Source: Prochilodus magdalenae
Taxonomy: Eukaryota > Chordata > Actinopteri > Characiformes > Prochilodontidae
Reading direction: 5' to 3'
Length of the DNA stretch: 64,000 bases
NCBI GenBank assembly: GCA_024036415.1
Contig: JAMWET010000756.1
Span: 324,001-388,000 of the forward strand
Shown here: in pieces, positions 35,253 through 44,034 of the stretch
How the letters are laid out: the number at the start of each line of letters is the position of its first letter
Position numbering within the stretch: position 1 is the first letter of the stretch
Position numbers and translations under genes: made by a program
The notes under the pieces: generated by a model
Databases searched by the model: none
Told to the model about the DNA's origin: nothing
Seen by the model: only the letters and a program-made list of their open reading frames with translations

Positions 35253-37251
35253 GCTGTGTAAACATGACAAACATATTTGTGCATTTTCTCAGATGTGAAG
35301 GAAGAGTGGATCTTGTCATCTGTTTATTTAATAGTGACAGTTTTGGGTGTTTTTTTTTTTTTTTAGCTTTTTTTCTTGAGCAATTTTAAAACTCTTCTTT
35401 TTTTTTTTCCCCACTTATATTAGCTTGACTTTCCTCTTTAGGATACAAGCGCATGTTCTTATATCTAACCTCCACTGGCATATATCCTGAGAAATGCATA
35501 ACTTGACGTTTTGTCTTTGGAGTTTCTGTTTATTTGCATTTAAAAAACTGATTATGAAATAATTAACATATTCACGGGTGACAATGGTCACTCATCTTAG
35601 ACTGTAAACAATAGATTATTTGAATAGGTTAAATATATATACGGTTATGTTGGCTAATATTCCTGGTTATCAGAATTCTTAGCTCCTGAAATATAACTTG
35701 TTAACAGGTCATGAGTATTTGAAGCTGTTTGAAAGCATGAGAAGCATGAAATCCCTGTGCAGCCATTGCAGCTGCATCATATCTCTAGGAGCACATTTAT
35801 CAAGCTCAGTGCCCAGGGACAGACATTGGGTGGCTTTAAGAGGGGAAACCTGATATGATTTTGTTTATGCAGCTGCACTTCATTGGTATGGATAACACCA
35901 TTAATCACTGTACTGTGCCTCTATCCCTTGGTGCTTGTGTGTCATAGATTGCAAACTTGTGTGCTGAGGAAGCTGCTGCACAGGAGCAGACCGGCCAGGT
36001 GGAGGAGTGTCTGAAGAATAACCTACTGAAGCTTAAACAGGACGCCTGCAAGAAGGTAGTAAACACAGACACACACACAGAACAGTGTCCCTAACATGAC
36101 CTACTGCTCTGTTGATATTGCACCCTTATCTTAGCCCTCTAATGTTTGCATGCATTTTCGGCCAGGACTTTCTATTGTTCTTTATCGTAACTTTCCTCTC
36201 TGTTTGTTTTCTGTTCGCTTTATCATCTAGGAGGTTTTGAACATGCTCAAAGAAAGTAAAGCAGACGTTTTTGTAGATCCTGTGTTGCACACAGCCTGTG
36301 CCTTGGACCTGAAACATCACTGTGCAGCCATCACCCCTGGTCGAGGCAGACGTAAGTACACTGCTTACTGTACCTGGGAGCCCCTACTTGTTTTGTTTTA
36401 TTTATTTATAGAGATTGAGAGAAACAGAAGATCGTAAGTACGGGTCAGGTAGGGGATTTAATTTGCTGCGAAAGGAACCGAGACACGTTCCCCATGTCTG
36501 TTGGTCATTGTGCTCTTAACTCATACTTGACTCTGTTGTACATGTATTGCAGAAATGTCTTGTTTGATGGAGGCTCTGCAGGATAAAAGAGTGAGACTGC
36601 AGCCTGAGTGTAAGAAAAGACTGCAGGACCGTATTGAGATGTGGGGCTATGCAGCTAAGGTTGGTCATTATATACCTATGCACACAATGGTTATTACACA
36701 TCTCCTTTGTTTTGGTCCATGCTTGCACTAAATTTGTCACTGATTACCATTTTTCATTAGTCATGCTGTATTTGTGGGGACGGGCAGACAGACAGACGCT
36801 CACTCGTGGAAATTCAGCGTTTGTATTACAGTAGCCATATAAGACTACACCTACAGCAAAACCTAAACTTAATTTAAACTTCTGTATCCAGAAGGCAATT
36901 CCTGGTCTATTAGATTGTGACACTCTAGAAACAAATGTTTATCTGGTCTTGCCCACTCCTGGTCTCCATCACATTAACAGATCTAGTGGTCTTGACAAAA
37001 ACCATGTGTAAGAACCATGAAAAGTCAGATAGATAAATTCAGCTGACTTTATTTTCACCAGCTGCTCTTATCTGTTTCCTCAGGTGGCCCCAGCTGAAGG
37101 CTTTGCAGACCTGGCTGTACAAGTGATGACTTCACCTTCCAAGAATTACATTCTGTTAATAATCGCACTGGCCATTTGTGTCCTCTTTCTGATGGGCTTG
37201 CTCTGTGGCCGCATCACCAAACGTGTGACCAGGGAACTGAAGGATAGGTAG
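423..37251 (+). CDS. glg1: Golgi glycoprotein 1 (GLG1/MG-160/CFR-1/ESL-1), 26 coding exons
   Basis: Type I membrane sialoglycoprotein of the Golgi. In mammals it binds FGFs, takes part in pro-TGF-beta handling and carries E-selectin ligand activity. Joined exons: 423-731, 13717-13746, 15615-15701, 17978-18193, 19353-19556, 20339-20410, 20661-20847, 22458-22672, 23719-23840, 25395-25496, 28485-28638, 29138-29275, 30187-30273, 30408-30470, 30672-30785, 30888-30976, 31169-31286, 32276-32368, 32740-32877, 33256-33379, 33637-33779, 33967-34068, 35948-36055, 36231-36351, 36553-36659, 37084-37251. They sum to 1,136 codons plus stop, with GT-AG boundaries and consistent phases throughout. Signal peptide about 1-26; linker about 28-66 without the poly-Gln run of mammals; GLG1 repeats about 67-1081 with about 65 cysteines; sequons at N121, N166, N538, N634 and N743; transmembrane helix about 1102-1123; tail GRITKRVTRELKDR. 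Near full family length (human about 1,179), the deficit being mainly the linker. No frameshift or stop seen. The a/b paralogue is undetermined. Confidence 0.96.
5520..5786. repeat. AT-rich minisatellite, 66-bp higher-order unit, intron 1
   Basis: Repeats of GGAATTAGRGCATTTGGAAT and shorter variants built from GGAATT and GAAATT. The segment starting GGAATTAGAGC at 5604 recurs at 5670, a 66-bp period, with partial copies on both sides. Stop codons are absent in frames on both strands, which makes open frames that are an artefact of the repeat. Confidence 0.9.
5941..6556 (-). mobile_element. Internally deleted Tc1-like transposon, intron 1
   Basis: The left end ACATGGCCAACGTTTGTG and right end CTTTTGTGGGCCATAT are degraded inverted repeats of the fish Tc1 type that begins ATGGCCAAAAGTTTGTGG. 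The reverse strand of 6115-6241 reads HDCAPVCQARSIKTWL then EELEWSGPSPDFNP, a decayed transposase DDE segment. Positions 6415-6510 match the N-terminal side of the same family. About 0.6 kb remains of about 1.5 kb, with stops, so it is dead. Confidence 0.82.
10216..10265. repeat. (TTA)n/(TTG)n microsatellite
   Basis: Consecutive TTA units pass into TTG units in intron 1. Confidence 0.9.
10918..11345. repeat. Unclassified interspersed repeat, copy A (intron 1)
   Basis: The left 70 bp (GGAAGATAAAGGTTACCAGG and onward to GGCTGATATGGACAACCTG) resembles the left end of the sequence at 14696. The interior is GC-richer than the surrounding intron and looks like foreign or exapted coding sequence, but I do not recognise a transposase motif. 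The right limit is a guess. Confidence 0.4.
13717..13746 (+). CDS. glg1: glg1 exon 2 (30-nt microexon)
   Basis: Acceptor TTACAG, donor GTGAGT. It encodes EMDISTDCNH (residues 104-113), matching the conserved position just before LLWNYKLNLTTDPKFES. Both ends are phase 0, so skipping it would keep frame but remove one repeat cysteine. Confidence 0.9.
14696..15070. repeat. Unclassified interspersed repeat, copy B (intron 2)
   Basis: Starts GGAAGATAAAGGACCAGGAA and continues TTTAGACTGATATGAGCAAC, alignable with copy A for about 70 bp. Interiors differ. A minus-strand open frame of 93 codons (14755-15036) shows no family I can name. Confidence 0.4.
15615..15701 (+). CDS. glg1: glg1 exon 3
   Basis: Residues 114-142, phase 0/0. 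It starts LLWNYKLNLTTDPKFES, contains sequon N121-L-T and ends STISE before donor GTCAGT. Confidence 0.94.
16246..16500. repeat. Teleost interspersed repeat with 61-bp tandem duplication, intron 3
   Basis: Begins with TTTATGGCATTTAGCAGACA followed by CTCTTATCCAGAGCGACTTA, a head I recognise as very abundant in fish genomes (family name uncertain). It contains two head-to-tail 61-bp copies, 16367-16427 and 16428-16488, starting CACCATGAGCTCAGACACTG and differing mainly at one base in CAGTACTGG/CAGTGCTGG. Confidence 0.75.
17978..18193 (+). CDS. glg1: glg1 exon 4
   Basis: Residues 143-214, phase 0/0. It contains VSCLVDHRGNITEYQCHQY with sequon N166, then RLICGFMDSCRDD; six cysteines. Donor GTGAGT. 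Confidence 0.96.
19353..19556 (+). CDS. glg1: glg1 exon 5
   Basis: Residues 215-282, phase 0/0. DLHSQGEVIACLEKALVREA through AELSSDDFHLDRYLYFSC to RERFCEN. Four cysteines in the GLG1-repeat spacing. Donor GTAACT. Confidence 0.96.
20339..20410 (+). CDS. glg1: glg1 exon 6
   Basis: Residues 283-306, phase 0/0. TQAGEGRVYKCLFNHKFEEA then MSEK. Donor GTGGGC, weaker than consensus. Confidence 0.95.
20661..20847 (+). CDS. glg1: glg1 exon 7
   Basis: Residues 307-368 plus the first base of codon 369. CRDALTTRQKLIAQDYKVSY to LLCLESAVHR. Donor GTCAGT is followed after only 8 nt by a (GT)37 tract. Confidence 0.96.
20856..20929 (+). repeat. (GT)n microsatellite beside the exon 7 splice donor
   Basis: About 37 uninterrupted GT units beginning 8 nt after the intron 7 donor. 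In the transcript this is a (UG)n tract, a known class of TDP-43/CELF binding sequence. Confidence 0.97.
21150..22200 (-). mobile_element. Decayed Tc1/mariner-family transposon, intron 7
   Basis: The minus strand carries broken Tc1-type transposase coding sequence. The most diagnostic piece is WPGNSADLNP followed by HLWDVL near 21320-21400, the C-terminal DDE-region signature, preceded by AQVVQKWFEEQE. Other pieces lie at 21319-21705 in another frame and at 21709-22005 for the N-terminal half. On the + strand, CAGCACATCCCACAAATGCT and TAATATATCCCA (about 22110) match a widespread fish Tc1 family that I recall. Frames shift repeatedly, so it is inactive. It lies antisense to glg1. Terminal repeats are not clear; the limits are approximate. 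Confidence 0.85.
22458..22672 (+). CDS. glg1: glg1 exon 8
   Basis: Completes codon 369 and runs to residue 440. VSGECQGEMLDYRRMLMEDF, then EIVLHCRGEIESHCSGLHRK; five cysteines. Acceptor CTCCAG, donor GTAAGT. Confidence 0.96.
23719..23840 (+). CDS. glg1: glg1 exon 9
   Basis: Residues 441-480 plus two bases of Met481. LQTLIQSADPGADYRIDRAL to CKHIRNGDP. Donor GTAAGT. Confidence 0.96.
24270..24660. repeat. Probable hAT-like non-autonomous repeat, intron 9
   Basis: Contains GGACTGGACGATTTGGGCAA and AATCTAATTGTGATTTTTCT, which resemble a widespread teleost repeat starting AGGGCTGGGCGATTTGGG. Ends not resolved; assignment from memory. Confidence 0.4.
25395..25496 (+). CDS. glg1: glg1 exon 10
   Basis: Completes Met481 and runs to residue 514 plus two bases of Lys515. 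ILSCLMEHLYTEKMVEDCEH, then FISRDW. Donor GTGAGT. Confidence 0.96.
26207..26291. repeat. (CAGA)n followed by (CA)n, intron 10
   Basis: About 17 tetranucleotide units, then about nine CA units. On the opposite strand (TCTG)n. Confidence 0.97.
28485..28638 (+). CDS. glg1: glg1 exon 11
   Basis: Completes Lys515, residues to 566. LDPILYRKCQNDASRLCHTH followed by GWNETS with sequon N538, ending TEEQGRR. Donor GTAAGT. Confidence 0.96.
29138..29275 (+). CDS. glg1: glg1 exon 12
   Basis: Residues 567-612, phase 0/0. LTRDCKVEVQRILHQRALDV to KWCSEKTETGQ. Three cysteines. Donor GTAAAG. Confidence 0.96.
30187..30273 (+). CDS. glg1: glg1 exon 13
   Basis: Residues 613-641, phase 0/0. ELECLQDHLEDLVQDCREVV then GNLTELESE with sequon N634. 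Donor GTATGT. Confidence 0.95.
30408..30470 (+). CDS. glg1: glg1 exon 14
   Basis: Residues 642-662, phase 0/0. DIQIEALLIRACEPVIQSHC then H. Only 134 bp of intron separates it from exon 13. Donor GTAAGT. Confidence 0.95.
30672..30785 (+). CDS. glg1: glg1 exon 15
   Basis: Residues 663-700, phase 0/0, after a long poly-T/C acceptor tract. DVADNQIDTGDLMECLVQNK to GVTHFQL. Donor GTAAGC. Confidence 0.96.
30888..30976 (+). CDS. glg1: glg1 exon 16
   Basis: Residues 701-729 plus two bases of Lys730. VQMKDFRFSYKFKMACKEDV to NIKK. The 102-bp intron before it is the shortest in the gene. Donor GTAAGT. Confidence 0.95.
31169..31286 (+). CDS. glg1: glg1 exon 17
   Basis: Completes Lys730, residues to 769. 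VDVVICLSTTVRNDTLQDVK with sequon N743, ending VEELEM. Donor GTGAGA. Confidence 0.96.
31287..32275 (+). other. glg1: glg1 intron 17, no supported gene
   Basis: Contains a stop-free stretch of about 180 codons (31665-32210), but it opens with TTG, its first in-frame ATG is near 31958, and the translation shows no known domain. Treated as noncoding intron. Confidence 0.7.
32276..32368 (+). CDS. glg1: glg1 exon 18
   Basis: Residues 770-800, phase 0/0. SEDIRLEPELYDTCKKDISR to FGNAQ. Donor GTAAGA. Confidence 0.95.
32740..32877 (+). CDS. glg1: glg1 exon 19
   Basis: Residues 801-846, phase 0/0. VIECLKENKQLLSHTCHQKV to VCKQMIK. The donor AAG|GTTTGA is poor at positions +3 to +6, making this the weakest-looking donor in the gene. 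Confidence 0.95.
33256..33379 (+). CDS. glg1: glg1 exon 20
   Basis: Residues 847-887 plus the first base of Asp888. RFCAESDAKNMLHCLKQNKN to ITQST. Donor GTAGCC. Confidence 0.95.
33637..33779 (+). CDS. glg1: glg1 exon 21
   Basis: Completes Asp888, residues to 935. YRLNPVLRKACKADIPKFCQ to LKLKYADQ. Donor GTATAT. Confidence 0.95.
33967..34068 (+). CDS. glg1: glg1 exon 22
   Basis: Residues 936-969, phase 0/0. RLSTDCEDQIRVILQESALD to LHCTQE. Donor GTGAGT. Confidence 0.95.
34755..35065. repeat. 29-bp minisatellite, about 11 copies, intron 22
   Basis: Unit TTTAGGCTTGGAGCTTTAGT then CACTTTTAG. Variants have CACCTTTAG or CACCTTAG (28-29 bp), and GGCTTGG, GTCTTGG or GTCTTAG. GGCTTGG at 34881 and 34910 fixes the period at 29. 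Confidence 0.95.
35216..35252. repeat. (TTG)n microsatellite, intron 22
   Basis: Twelve or so TTG units, followed within 150 bp by long T runs (35350-35364, 35397-35409). Confidence 0.93.
35948..36055 (+). CDS. glg1: glg1 exon 23
   Basis: Residues 970-1005, phase 0/0. IANLCAEEAAAQEQTGQVEE to DACKK. Donor GTAGTA. Confidence 0.95.
36231..36351 (+). CDS. glg1: glg1 exon 24
   Basis: Residues 1006-1045 plus the first base of Gln1046. EVLNMLKESKADVFVDPVLH to ITPGRGR. Donor GTAAGT. Confidence 0.96.
36553..36659 (+). CDS. glg1: glg1 exon 25
   Basis: Completes Gln1046, residues to 1081. MSCLMEALQDKRVRLQPECK to WGYAAK. Last lumenal cysteines. Donor GTTGGT. Confidence 0.95.
37084..37251 (+). CDS. glg1: glg1 exon 26: transmembrane helix, cytoplasmic tail, stop
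   Basis: Residues 1082-1136 and TAG at 37249-37251. Juxtamembrane VAPAEGFADLAVQVMTSPSK, hydrophobic YILLIIALAICVLFLMGLL, then the basic tail GRITKRVTRELKDR, which matches the mammalian short tail. The final bases AG|GTAGAG form a potential alternative donor overlapping the stop. Confidence 0.97.
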   Translation: MAPAEGFADLAVQVMTSPSKNYILLIIALAICVLFLMGLLCGRITKRVTRELKDR

Positions 37252-39863
37252 AGCATGGAAATGTCCGGATGCATCTCAGACATTCTAAAAAAAGCCTAGA
37301 CCTTCTTTCCATCCATCCACTGCTCTAACCCTGGCCACAGTGCCGTCCCTGATCATGTCTGACTGTGGAATACTGTAAGTAAAGTTCCGGTGGGCCAGTG
37401 CCATGTTGGAACCTCATTCAACCACATCATGCCCCCTGCCGGAAACGTCCCAGAACCCAAAATATTAAAGACATGGCAGAGCCTTCAGACAGGCTCCGGA
37501 GCATTCTGGGACATTAATCTTTTTTTTTTTTTTTTTTCTTTCTTTTTCTAATCTTAATGGGTTTATTGATTGCTTGTTTTGGCTGCTGTGCAAACCACAG
37601 ATTTGTCATTTTCGGTGGCAGTGCTTTCGCAAAACACTTTCCGTACAGGTTTTTCCTTCAGTCATATTCGAGCTCTGATAAAATGCACAGGGGCAGGGGT
37701 CTAAAGCACAGCCATCCAGCACCACTCCTTAAAACTACTAGTTTACATGAGTCACCCCTACACAGTTCTGTTCCTAATCACTGGGGCTCAGCTGCTTGTG
37801 GTGACCTTAGAGATTTGTGGATGTGGTGACTGCAAAAGAAAACCACGTACATTTGTAACAGTCAAAGTTGGTGCATGGGTTTCCTTTAAGTTTTCACTAA
37901 CTTCTTAACCATAGTCCCGATTTGGACCAGCCCCAACAAATGAAGCAAATAACTACAACTTTACTGTACATTTTTTGTAGACATTCAAATGCTTTATTGA
38001 TTTTCTGAGTTAAATAAGTTTGGGCCTTCTCTACAGACAACACACTGCTGCACACAATACTGTTTCGTTCCTGAGTGTAATATGTTTAGAAGAAATTACA
38101 CAAAATGCTATGACATTTTAGTTATGGCACTTTTTCTTTTTTCCCCGAAATGATCAAATCTACAAATCAGTAGAAAGTGTGCATTAAACTTTGCATTAAA
38201 GTCCCACATAGAAGTTCTCTGTGGAGGATATCTTATTTTCAACCGGGGTGTTTAAACTGTGTGCATACAACAGTGTTTATTAAGTCTATGAAAGGTGTAC
38301 AGTCTGTAAGTAATAGAGAAATGCAATATTTCAAATTTTTTTGTTGTTGTTGTTCAGGAGCTTTGTATTTTTTGACTTAACAGTACTAGAGCTAAACTAG
38401 GTCTAAATCCATCACAGTTGTTTATGGGAATTTGAGAAGGATCTAAATATATGAAAGCAAAATGCCCATCTTTTTCTGATACGAACTTACTGTTTTCCTT
38501 GCTTCACTTACAGGAGGGGTAAAAAAAAAACTACAGGCCTTATTCACCAAAATCGCTTTGCCTAAATTTGTTCTTGAACGTTCCTAACAAAGTCTAGATC
38601 AGATTAATGAGGAGCTTTTAAATTTCAGAACTGTTCACACCGATGTGCTCTTGAGTGTGTGTAGATTCTGTTCGAATCCTGAATAAGGAAACATGGGTGA
38701 ATGTCAGCATCTTAGTGAAAACTGTTTTTTAAGAATACATTTCTTCCTAAGGTCGGTTTGTAAATGAGACCCATTGTTTAGAGTAACTTTATAAAGTGAC
38801 TGCAGGATTTGTGAGTAGTGTGGTGTCAGTTTATCTTCCTCTTTTGATTCGACAGAGTGATTCACTTCAGTGAGAGGTTTGGAGTTGAAGATACGGGTGG
38901 GGTAGTGTTTTGGGTGGTGTTTGAATGTTTGTGTATGTCTCTTAAAGTGCTACTTTTGTGTCATAGTAATTAAGGAGTAGGTAAAGTAACATGCAGGTGG
39001 TTCTCTAATGTTTCTTGATCATTTGGGGTAAAAACTTGATACCCAGTTGGAAGACATATCATTGGCTCCTGCCACTGTAACAATGACTATATATACTGTA
39101 TATTGTCATTGTAAGAAGGCTAAAGAGAGAAATGGGACTGTGGTGAGCCAAGAGTCTTTTGGACCAACACATATATATAAAAGGAAATGAGCATGGTTAC
39201 ATAGTAAATGAGTACTTTTCAGAAGTACACTGAATGTTAAACAATGGCACTCTTGGTGTGCTTTTGTTTGGCCATGGCCTTATTTATTGTTTACTTCCTG
39301 CCGTTTCCTGTTGGTTTCGTTTGTGTGTTTGTATATAGACCTGGGTTCACTGGTTGTTGCCTTTTTGTCACGTTCTCATTTTCTCGTTGAGTTTCAGCAG
39401 TAAAAGGACAGGAGTCATGGACTGTATCTGAATTCCCATCACTCATCTTAAGGCTTGTATCCATATGCCTGCCAGGATATATCTGTTTAAGTCATAATTA
39501 GTCAGATGTATATGACATGGCATGGTGTAATTACCGAAAACAGCACATCGGGTTCGTTTTTCCTAGAAGCTGTGAGAATGAATGGAACAGACACAGTCTT
39601 GAGTTTATGAATTGCACTCTTGGTGTTGATGAATATAGGACGTTAGAATTGCAGAGCCCTGATAGCAGCTTATTTGAGGATGTCATCTACGTATAAATGG
39701 AGCGTCGAATGTGCTTGAATGCAGTTCTAGTTCTATGGCTCTGCATAATTGGTGCATTTATTGGGCTTTTGTTTTTTTGTTTTTTTGTTTTGTTTTTTGC
39801 TACAAAGACAGAGTCATGTACTGTTTAGTATGCGGTATTATCAGTGTGTAATACATACCGATT

Positions 39864-39869
39864 AATAAA
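39864..39869 (+). promoter_or_regulatory. Candidate poly(A) signal AATAAA (proximal)
   Basis: Canonical hexamer 2.6 kb after the glg1 stop. Usage unknown. Confidence 0.45.
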
Positions 39870-40254
39870 CAGTACTAAGAATTTACCAGGTTAGTGGTTA
39901 ATATTGCATGATTGTGCACGATTGCTTAATCAGAACTCGGGAGGTTTTTGCGGGGAGTGAAATGCATTACAAAATGACAGAAACAGGGTTTTCATTGCTA
40001 AGGAATGATTGATCCTGCTTAATATGATCAGGGATGCAAAATAACAAGGTATAAAAGGCTACTTTGATTGTAGGTGGACTTTAAGCCCTTAAATACTTTA
40101 GACTAACCAGCAGAGTGAGAATGGGTGAATATAAACCATATAGAAGCTCTGGGAGTGATGCATGCTAATGAAAGTGACAATACTTATGGGTAGGCCTGCT
40201 TCTTACCAGACTTCTATCTTAAGATAACGGACAGGCCAACCTGTCAGTATAAAC

Positions 40255-40315
40255 CAGGGGGTGGTCTACTGTGGTCCTGGAGGGCCGGTGTCCTGCATCT
40301 AACTGCAGAGTTAAA
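40255..40315. repeat. hAT-like MITE end in glg1 3' UTR
   Basis: GGTCCTGGAGGGCCGGTGTC then CTGCA is a terminal motif abundant in fish non-autonomous elements. Only one end is evident. Confidence 0.55.
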
Positions 40316-41124
40316 TAAAGTGTCCACCAAGACAACAAGTTCATCACTGCTCTCTTAGGCTCTCTAAGCAATCATAGCATTCATCTCCTGCACTGTACAG
40401 ATGGTGGTGTTTAACTTGCAGCCCATCCTGATTATTCACAATGTCTACTTCATGTAAGTTAGTCACCACCTAAAGTGGAATGTTGTTTATAGCCAGTTAT
40501 TTCCCATCATATAGAAGAGACAGCAGAAACATACTGTAAAACTAATGCATCATCCCACTGATGGAGGTTTTTGTACTGGCTCTCTATGCTGTCCTCTTAC
40601 TCATGGTTTCAGAACGTCCTAAGAATTAAGAGGCTTTTTATATTTAATAATTAGCTGTGCACAAAGTGAACTTAGATTTGATTCCACTCTGACCTCTCTT
40701 CCAAAGGTGTTTTGGAAGTGCTACCCTGTGATGAACATTGATGGTATTCTGTAAATAATAGAACTAGATTGCAAGTTACAGACATTGTCCCACCCTTTCT
40801 TGTTGAGTAAGCTTGGATTTATGACTATATATGCCTATATATTGTAGATAATAAATGTCAAATATTATTGCAAATACTATTCTCCTTCCTAAATGGTCAA
40901 TAGATAGTGGACATGGTTGTATATTTAGGTTGTTTATCCTTTGCATCCTGAAAACAATTGACATTACAACAGATTATTAAGGCACTTTAGCAGCTACTGT
41001 TGGGGGTTTCAACTTGAAAGGCGTACAGGATTTATTTTGTTTAGATTTTTGGCTTATATAATAATTTCTGGTGTATACTTTTTTTTTTATGTATCTGGCT
41101 TCATTTCATGTAAGGGGCTTGTAA

Positions 41125-41440
41125 CTAGAGGTGAACAATATGGCAAAAATAGAACATTGCAACACTTCAAGGAATTGATGATACACAGTATGTTACAATA
41201 TGTTTTCAGACATCTGGGTAGATGAACCGCGAAAAATAGAACCAGCAGAGCTACTTTTTAAAAACATAGGAATACAGACATTTACATTCAGTATGTGTTT
41301 TCAGTAGATCCAGTTAAACATGGCTAATTTGGCTCTCTTTATAAAAACAGGCAGCTGGTCAGTGTTCACACATGTGCATATTGTATAGTGACATAACGTA
41401 TCACACTATCACTATTTATTGCCATATTGCTGAGAACTAT
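41125..41440. mobile_element. MITE with CAATATGGCAA inverted ends, in glg1 3' UTR
   Basis: CAATATGGCAA at 41136-41146 is repeated in exact inverted form at 41419-41429. The outer left end TAGAGGTGAACAATATGG resembles the AGGGGTGGGCAATATGG ends of fish hAT-like repeats. No coding capacity. Confidence 0.55.
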
Positions 41441-42523
41441 GTGCAACCCACTCGCATCTAGCAGGCAAAATCCTCCACAACTCTTCTCCAAAGAGGAGAG
41501 GCATCATCAGTCAAATAGCTTTTGAGGCTTCATAAGATCAGTGCTTCACATCAAAGCCACTGTATCCTTATGTTTTTGCTCAGTTATTATTTTATTTCAT
41601 TTTGTTTTTAAAACCCATGTGGATGGAGATAGTGTTGTGAAGCTTTGCAGTAGCTCATTGCCTGACCAATTTTCTTTCGACTAACCTCTTATAAACCCAC
41701 TCCGCAAACAAATCAGGTGCTTTTGCTTGGGGCTGGTAGAACGCCAACTGAACCGAATCTTATTTGGACATCTAACAACAACTGAGAGTTTGTAAATTGT
41801 ACTGAAACTGTGAGAAGAACGATGATGTAATATGTCCTGTGATTATTTGTGTAGGTACATGATGATAAACTGATCTGGCCATGCTAAATCTTCAGTGCAA
41901 CGTGTATAGGTACCCGAACATCTTACACAGCTTACCATTTCCCTTCTCTAACAAGCTTTATTCAAGTCATCAGCAGCTTCTCATGACTGAAGCGAGCTGA
42001 ATGGAGTGCTTCAGCACAGAGACGCTACTGGGCTGCCAAGACTAGACAGTGCTATTCATGACATACATTCGATGCACTTGACCCACATTTCTGTAGTGGC
42101 TGTGTGTGTGACATGGGAAATGTCTCAGTAAAATTCTGACCTTACAATCCATAGAAAATGTGAAGAAGTTCCATTTGAAGGATGTTTTAAGTAACAACTG
42201 TGACGCTCCTAAGGACTCGTGTGCAGAGAAAGAAGGCACCTCCTGCGGGAGCCAAAGAGAAAGCTACATTGATTCAAATGGCCTTTTCTCTGCTCCTTTG
42301 TAAAGACTCAAATTTGCACGCCATGCAAAGTCCTTTTTTCATGTATCGTCTGTAGAATCCATTCAGAATTACCTACAAATGGACTAAACCTCTTTCCTTT
42401 GTAAAAAGCTATGGCTGTGATATTTTCTGAAATTCTGCAAATGTAATATTGAGATGTAACAACTGAACAAACACGGCTAGTGCATTTTTTTAAATGTCTG
42501 TACAGATTATGATTTGTCTGTTT

Positions 42524-42529
42524 AATAAG
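42524..42529 (+). promoter_or_regulatory. Candidate distal poly(A) signal AATAAG
   Basis: A variant hexamer in GTTTAATAAGACTATATGC, with TCATTGTCTCCTGTGTTTG as a downstream GU-rich element. It is placed at the end of a stretch with UTR-like texture. Confidence 0.4.
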
Positions 42530-42676
42530 ACTATATGCAGATTTTCGTACTCATTGTCTCCTGTGTTTGAATGAATTACACTACAATACAAGTCAAATGT
42601 GGAGCTGAAACTGGTTCTTGACAAATAAGAGTCCATGCCATGTTTTTAAGGTGGAACATTGCTGCTCGGCTTTTGT

Positions 42677-42690
42677 GCACCCTCTAGTGG
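42677..42690 (-). promoter_or_regulatory. CTCF-like motif (minus strand)
   Basis: GCACCCTCTAGTGG matches 13 of 14 positions of the reverse-complement CTCF core by eye. Just downstream of the inferred glg1 3' end. Confidence 0.4.
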
Positions 42691-42939
42691 TTATCTAAAG
42701 TACTGCATGTGGCTGGCCGAGCTGTAGAGAACAGCAGTAAACACCTACTGCTGATTCCTACTGGAGTCCCAGGTTAAACTTGAGCATATTGTAAGTCTAT
42801 TTTAATGTACTAGAAATTAACTTCAATATCAGCAATACATTTTATAGAGACAAAGATATACAGTATGTATCTCAGTAGTGTTTTGATGTACCTAATACAT
42901 ATACTAATATGTAGAATAAAACATTAAGTACACTTTAAA

Positions 42940-43760
42940 GTACTATGTATACGGGTATATTTAAGTGAATAGTAAAAGTATATTTCGGGCTCTACAGTCA
43001 CAGCCGGCGCTGTAGTTTAACCACAGACTGATACCCATGGCGCAATCTCCATTGTCTCCCAGGCAGACGGATGCCAAAAAAATAGGTGCACTTTAGTGTA
43101 CTTCTGTGAGGATGGACGGACAGACTGTGGCGCGCGCTGAGCTAAAAGCTAGGTTTATTAAACAGGCTCGTAGCACAACACAGCAGCAACAAGGCACAAG
43201 CGGACATAACCAAGAGGGCAAGGACTGAGTCAGAGTAACGAGACAAGCAGAAGTCAGAACCAGGCGAAACAACCAGACCAGCAGCAGTATTGAAAGGGGA
43301 AAGACAAAGAGTGAACCAGAAAGTCAAAAGGGAGTCAAACCAGGTAAGCTAACGAGAACAACAACAGAGGAAACCGCTCAGTACGCACGATAAGGCACTA
43401 CTTCACAACGGGTCAGTGGGAGATAGGGGTATTTGTACCAGAGGCTAATCAGCTACAGGTGACATCAATATTCTGGAGACTTGGACCTGAGAGACGGAGC
43501 GTGACTGGGAGATGGTGGACATGTGACTGTGACGTCTTCGAGTGGTGGATTATGGGAAACGGAGTCCAGGAGATCGGGGATGAGAGGAGAGCCAGCAGGC
43601 GTGACAACTTTCCGTCTCCTGGGGTTCCTGGTGGCTCTGAAAATAAAAACAAATCCATGATCCGCAGTCTGCTCTTACGTAGACTCCAGCACACCAGAAA
43701 GCACAGCGATGTCAGCTTCCCCCAAATGAATGTAAAGGCTTGAGCACACATGGCTGGTGC
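42940..43760. repeat. Probable unclassified interspersed repeat
   Basis: Unlike its AT-rich surroundings, 43080-43640 is rich in CAGAACCAGG-, GACAAGCAG- and ACGGAGTCCAGG-type sequence, including TTATGGGAAACGGAGTCCAG, a texture seen in repeated fish sequences. No coding motif is recognised and the limits are approximate. Confidence 0.35.
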
Positions 43761-44034
43761 GGTGGAGAGAAGTCAATTCTACAAGTAACCATAAAACAAC
43801 ATTCGCCCTCATCCATATTAATGTTCCCTTAAACTTCACATAGAACTTAAAACAGCCGTCAGGACTCTCATGCTGTCCAACAGTCCAAACTGTGCTCAAC
43901 AGAAACACGGTGAAGGGTCATACTTCCAGTACTCCTCACCACTACTTACCCTCCACGCTTCCACACTTGATTTACACCACCATTTTTATTTCTGTGCTTT
44001 TATGAATAATACAGTGGTTTGATTTGAACCCTTC

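Larger units (their letters stand above)
37252..42550 (+). other. glg1: Probable glg1 3' UTR
   Basis: No open frame of interest follows the stop. Candidate poly(A) signals are ATTAAA near 37463 and 38190, AATAAA at 39864-39869 and 40850-40855, and AATAAG at 42524-42529, the last followed by GU-rich sequence about 20-40 nt on. The extent is inferred from long GLG1 3' UTRs in other vertebrates and the absence of another gene. It includes a TGTAAATA Pumilio-type site at 40750-40757 and two transposon-derived pieces. Confidence 0.55.
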
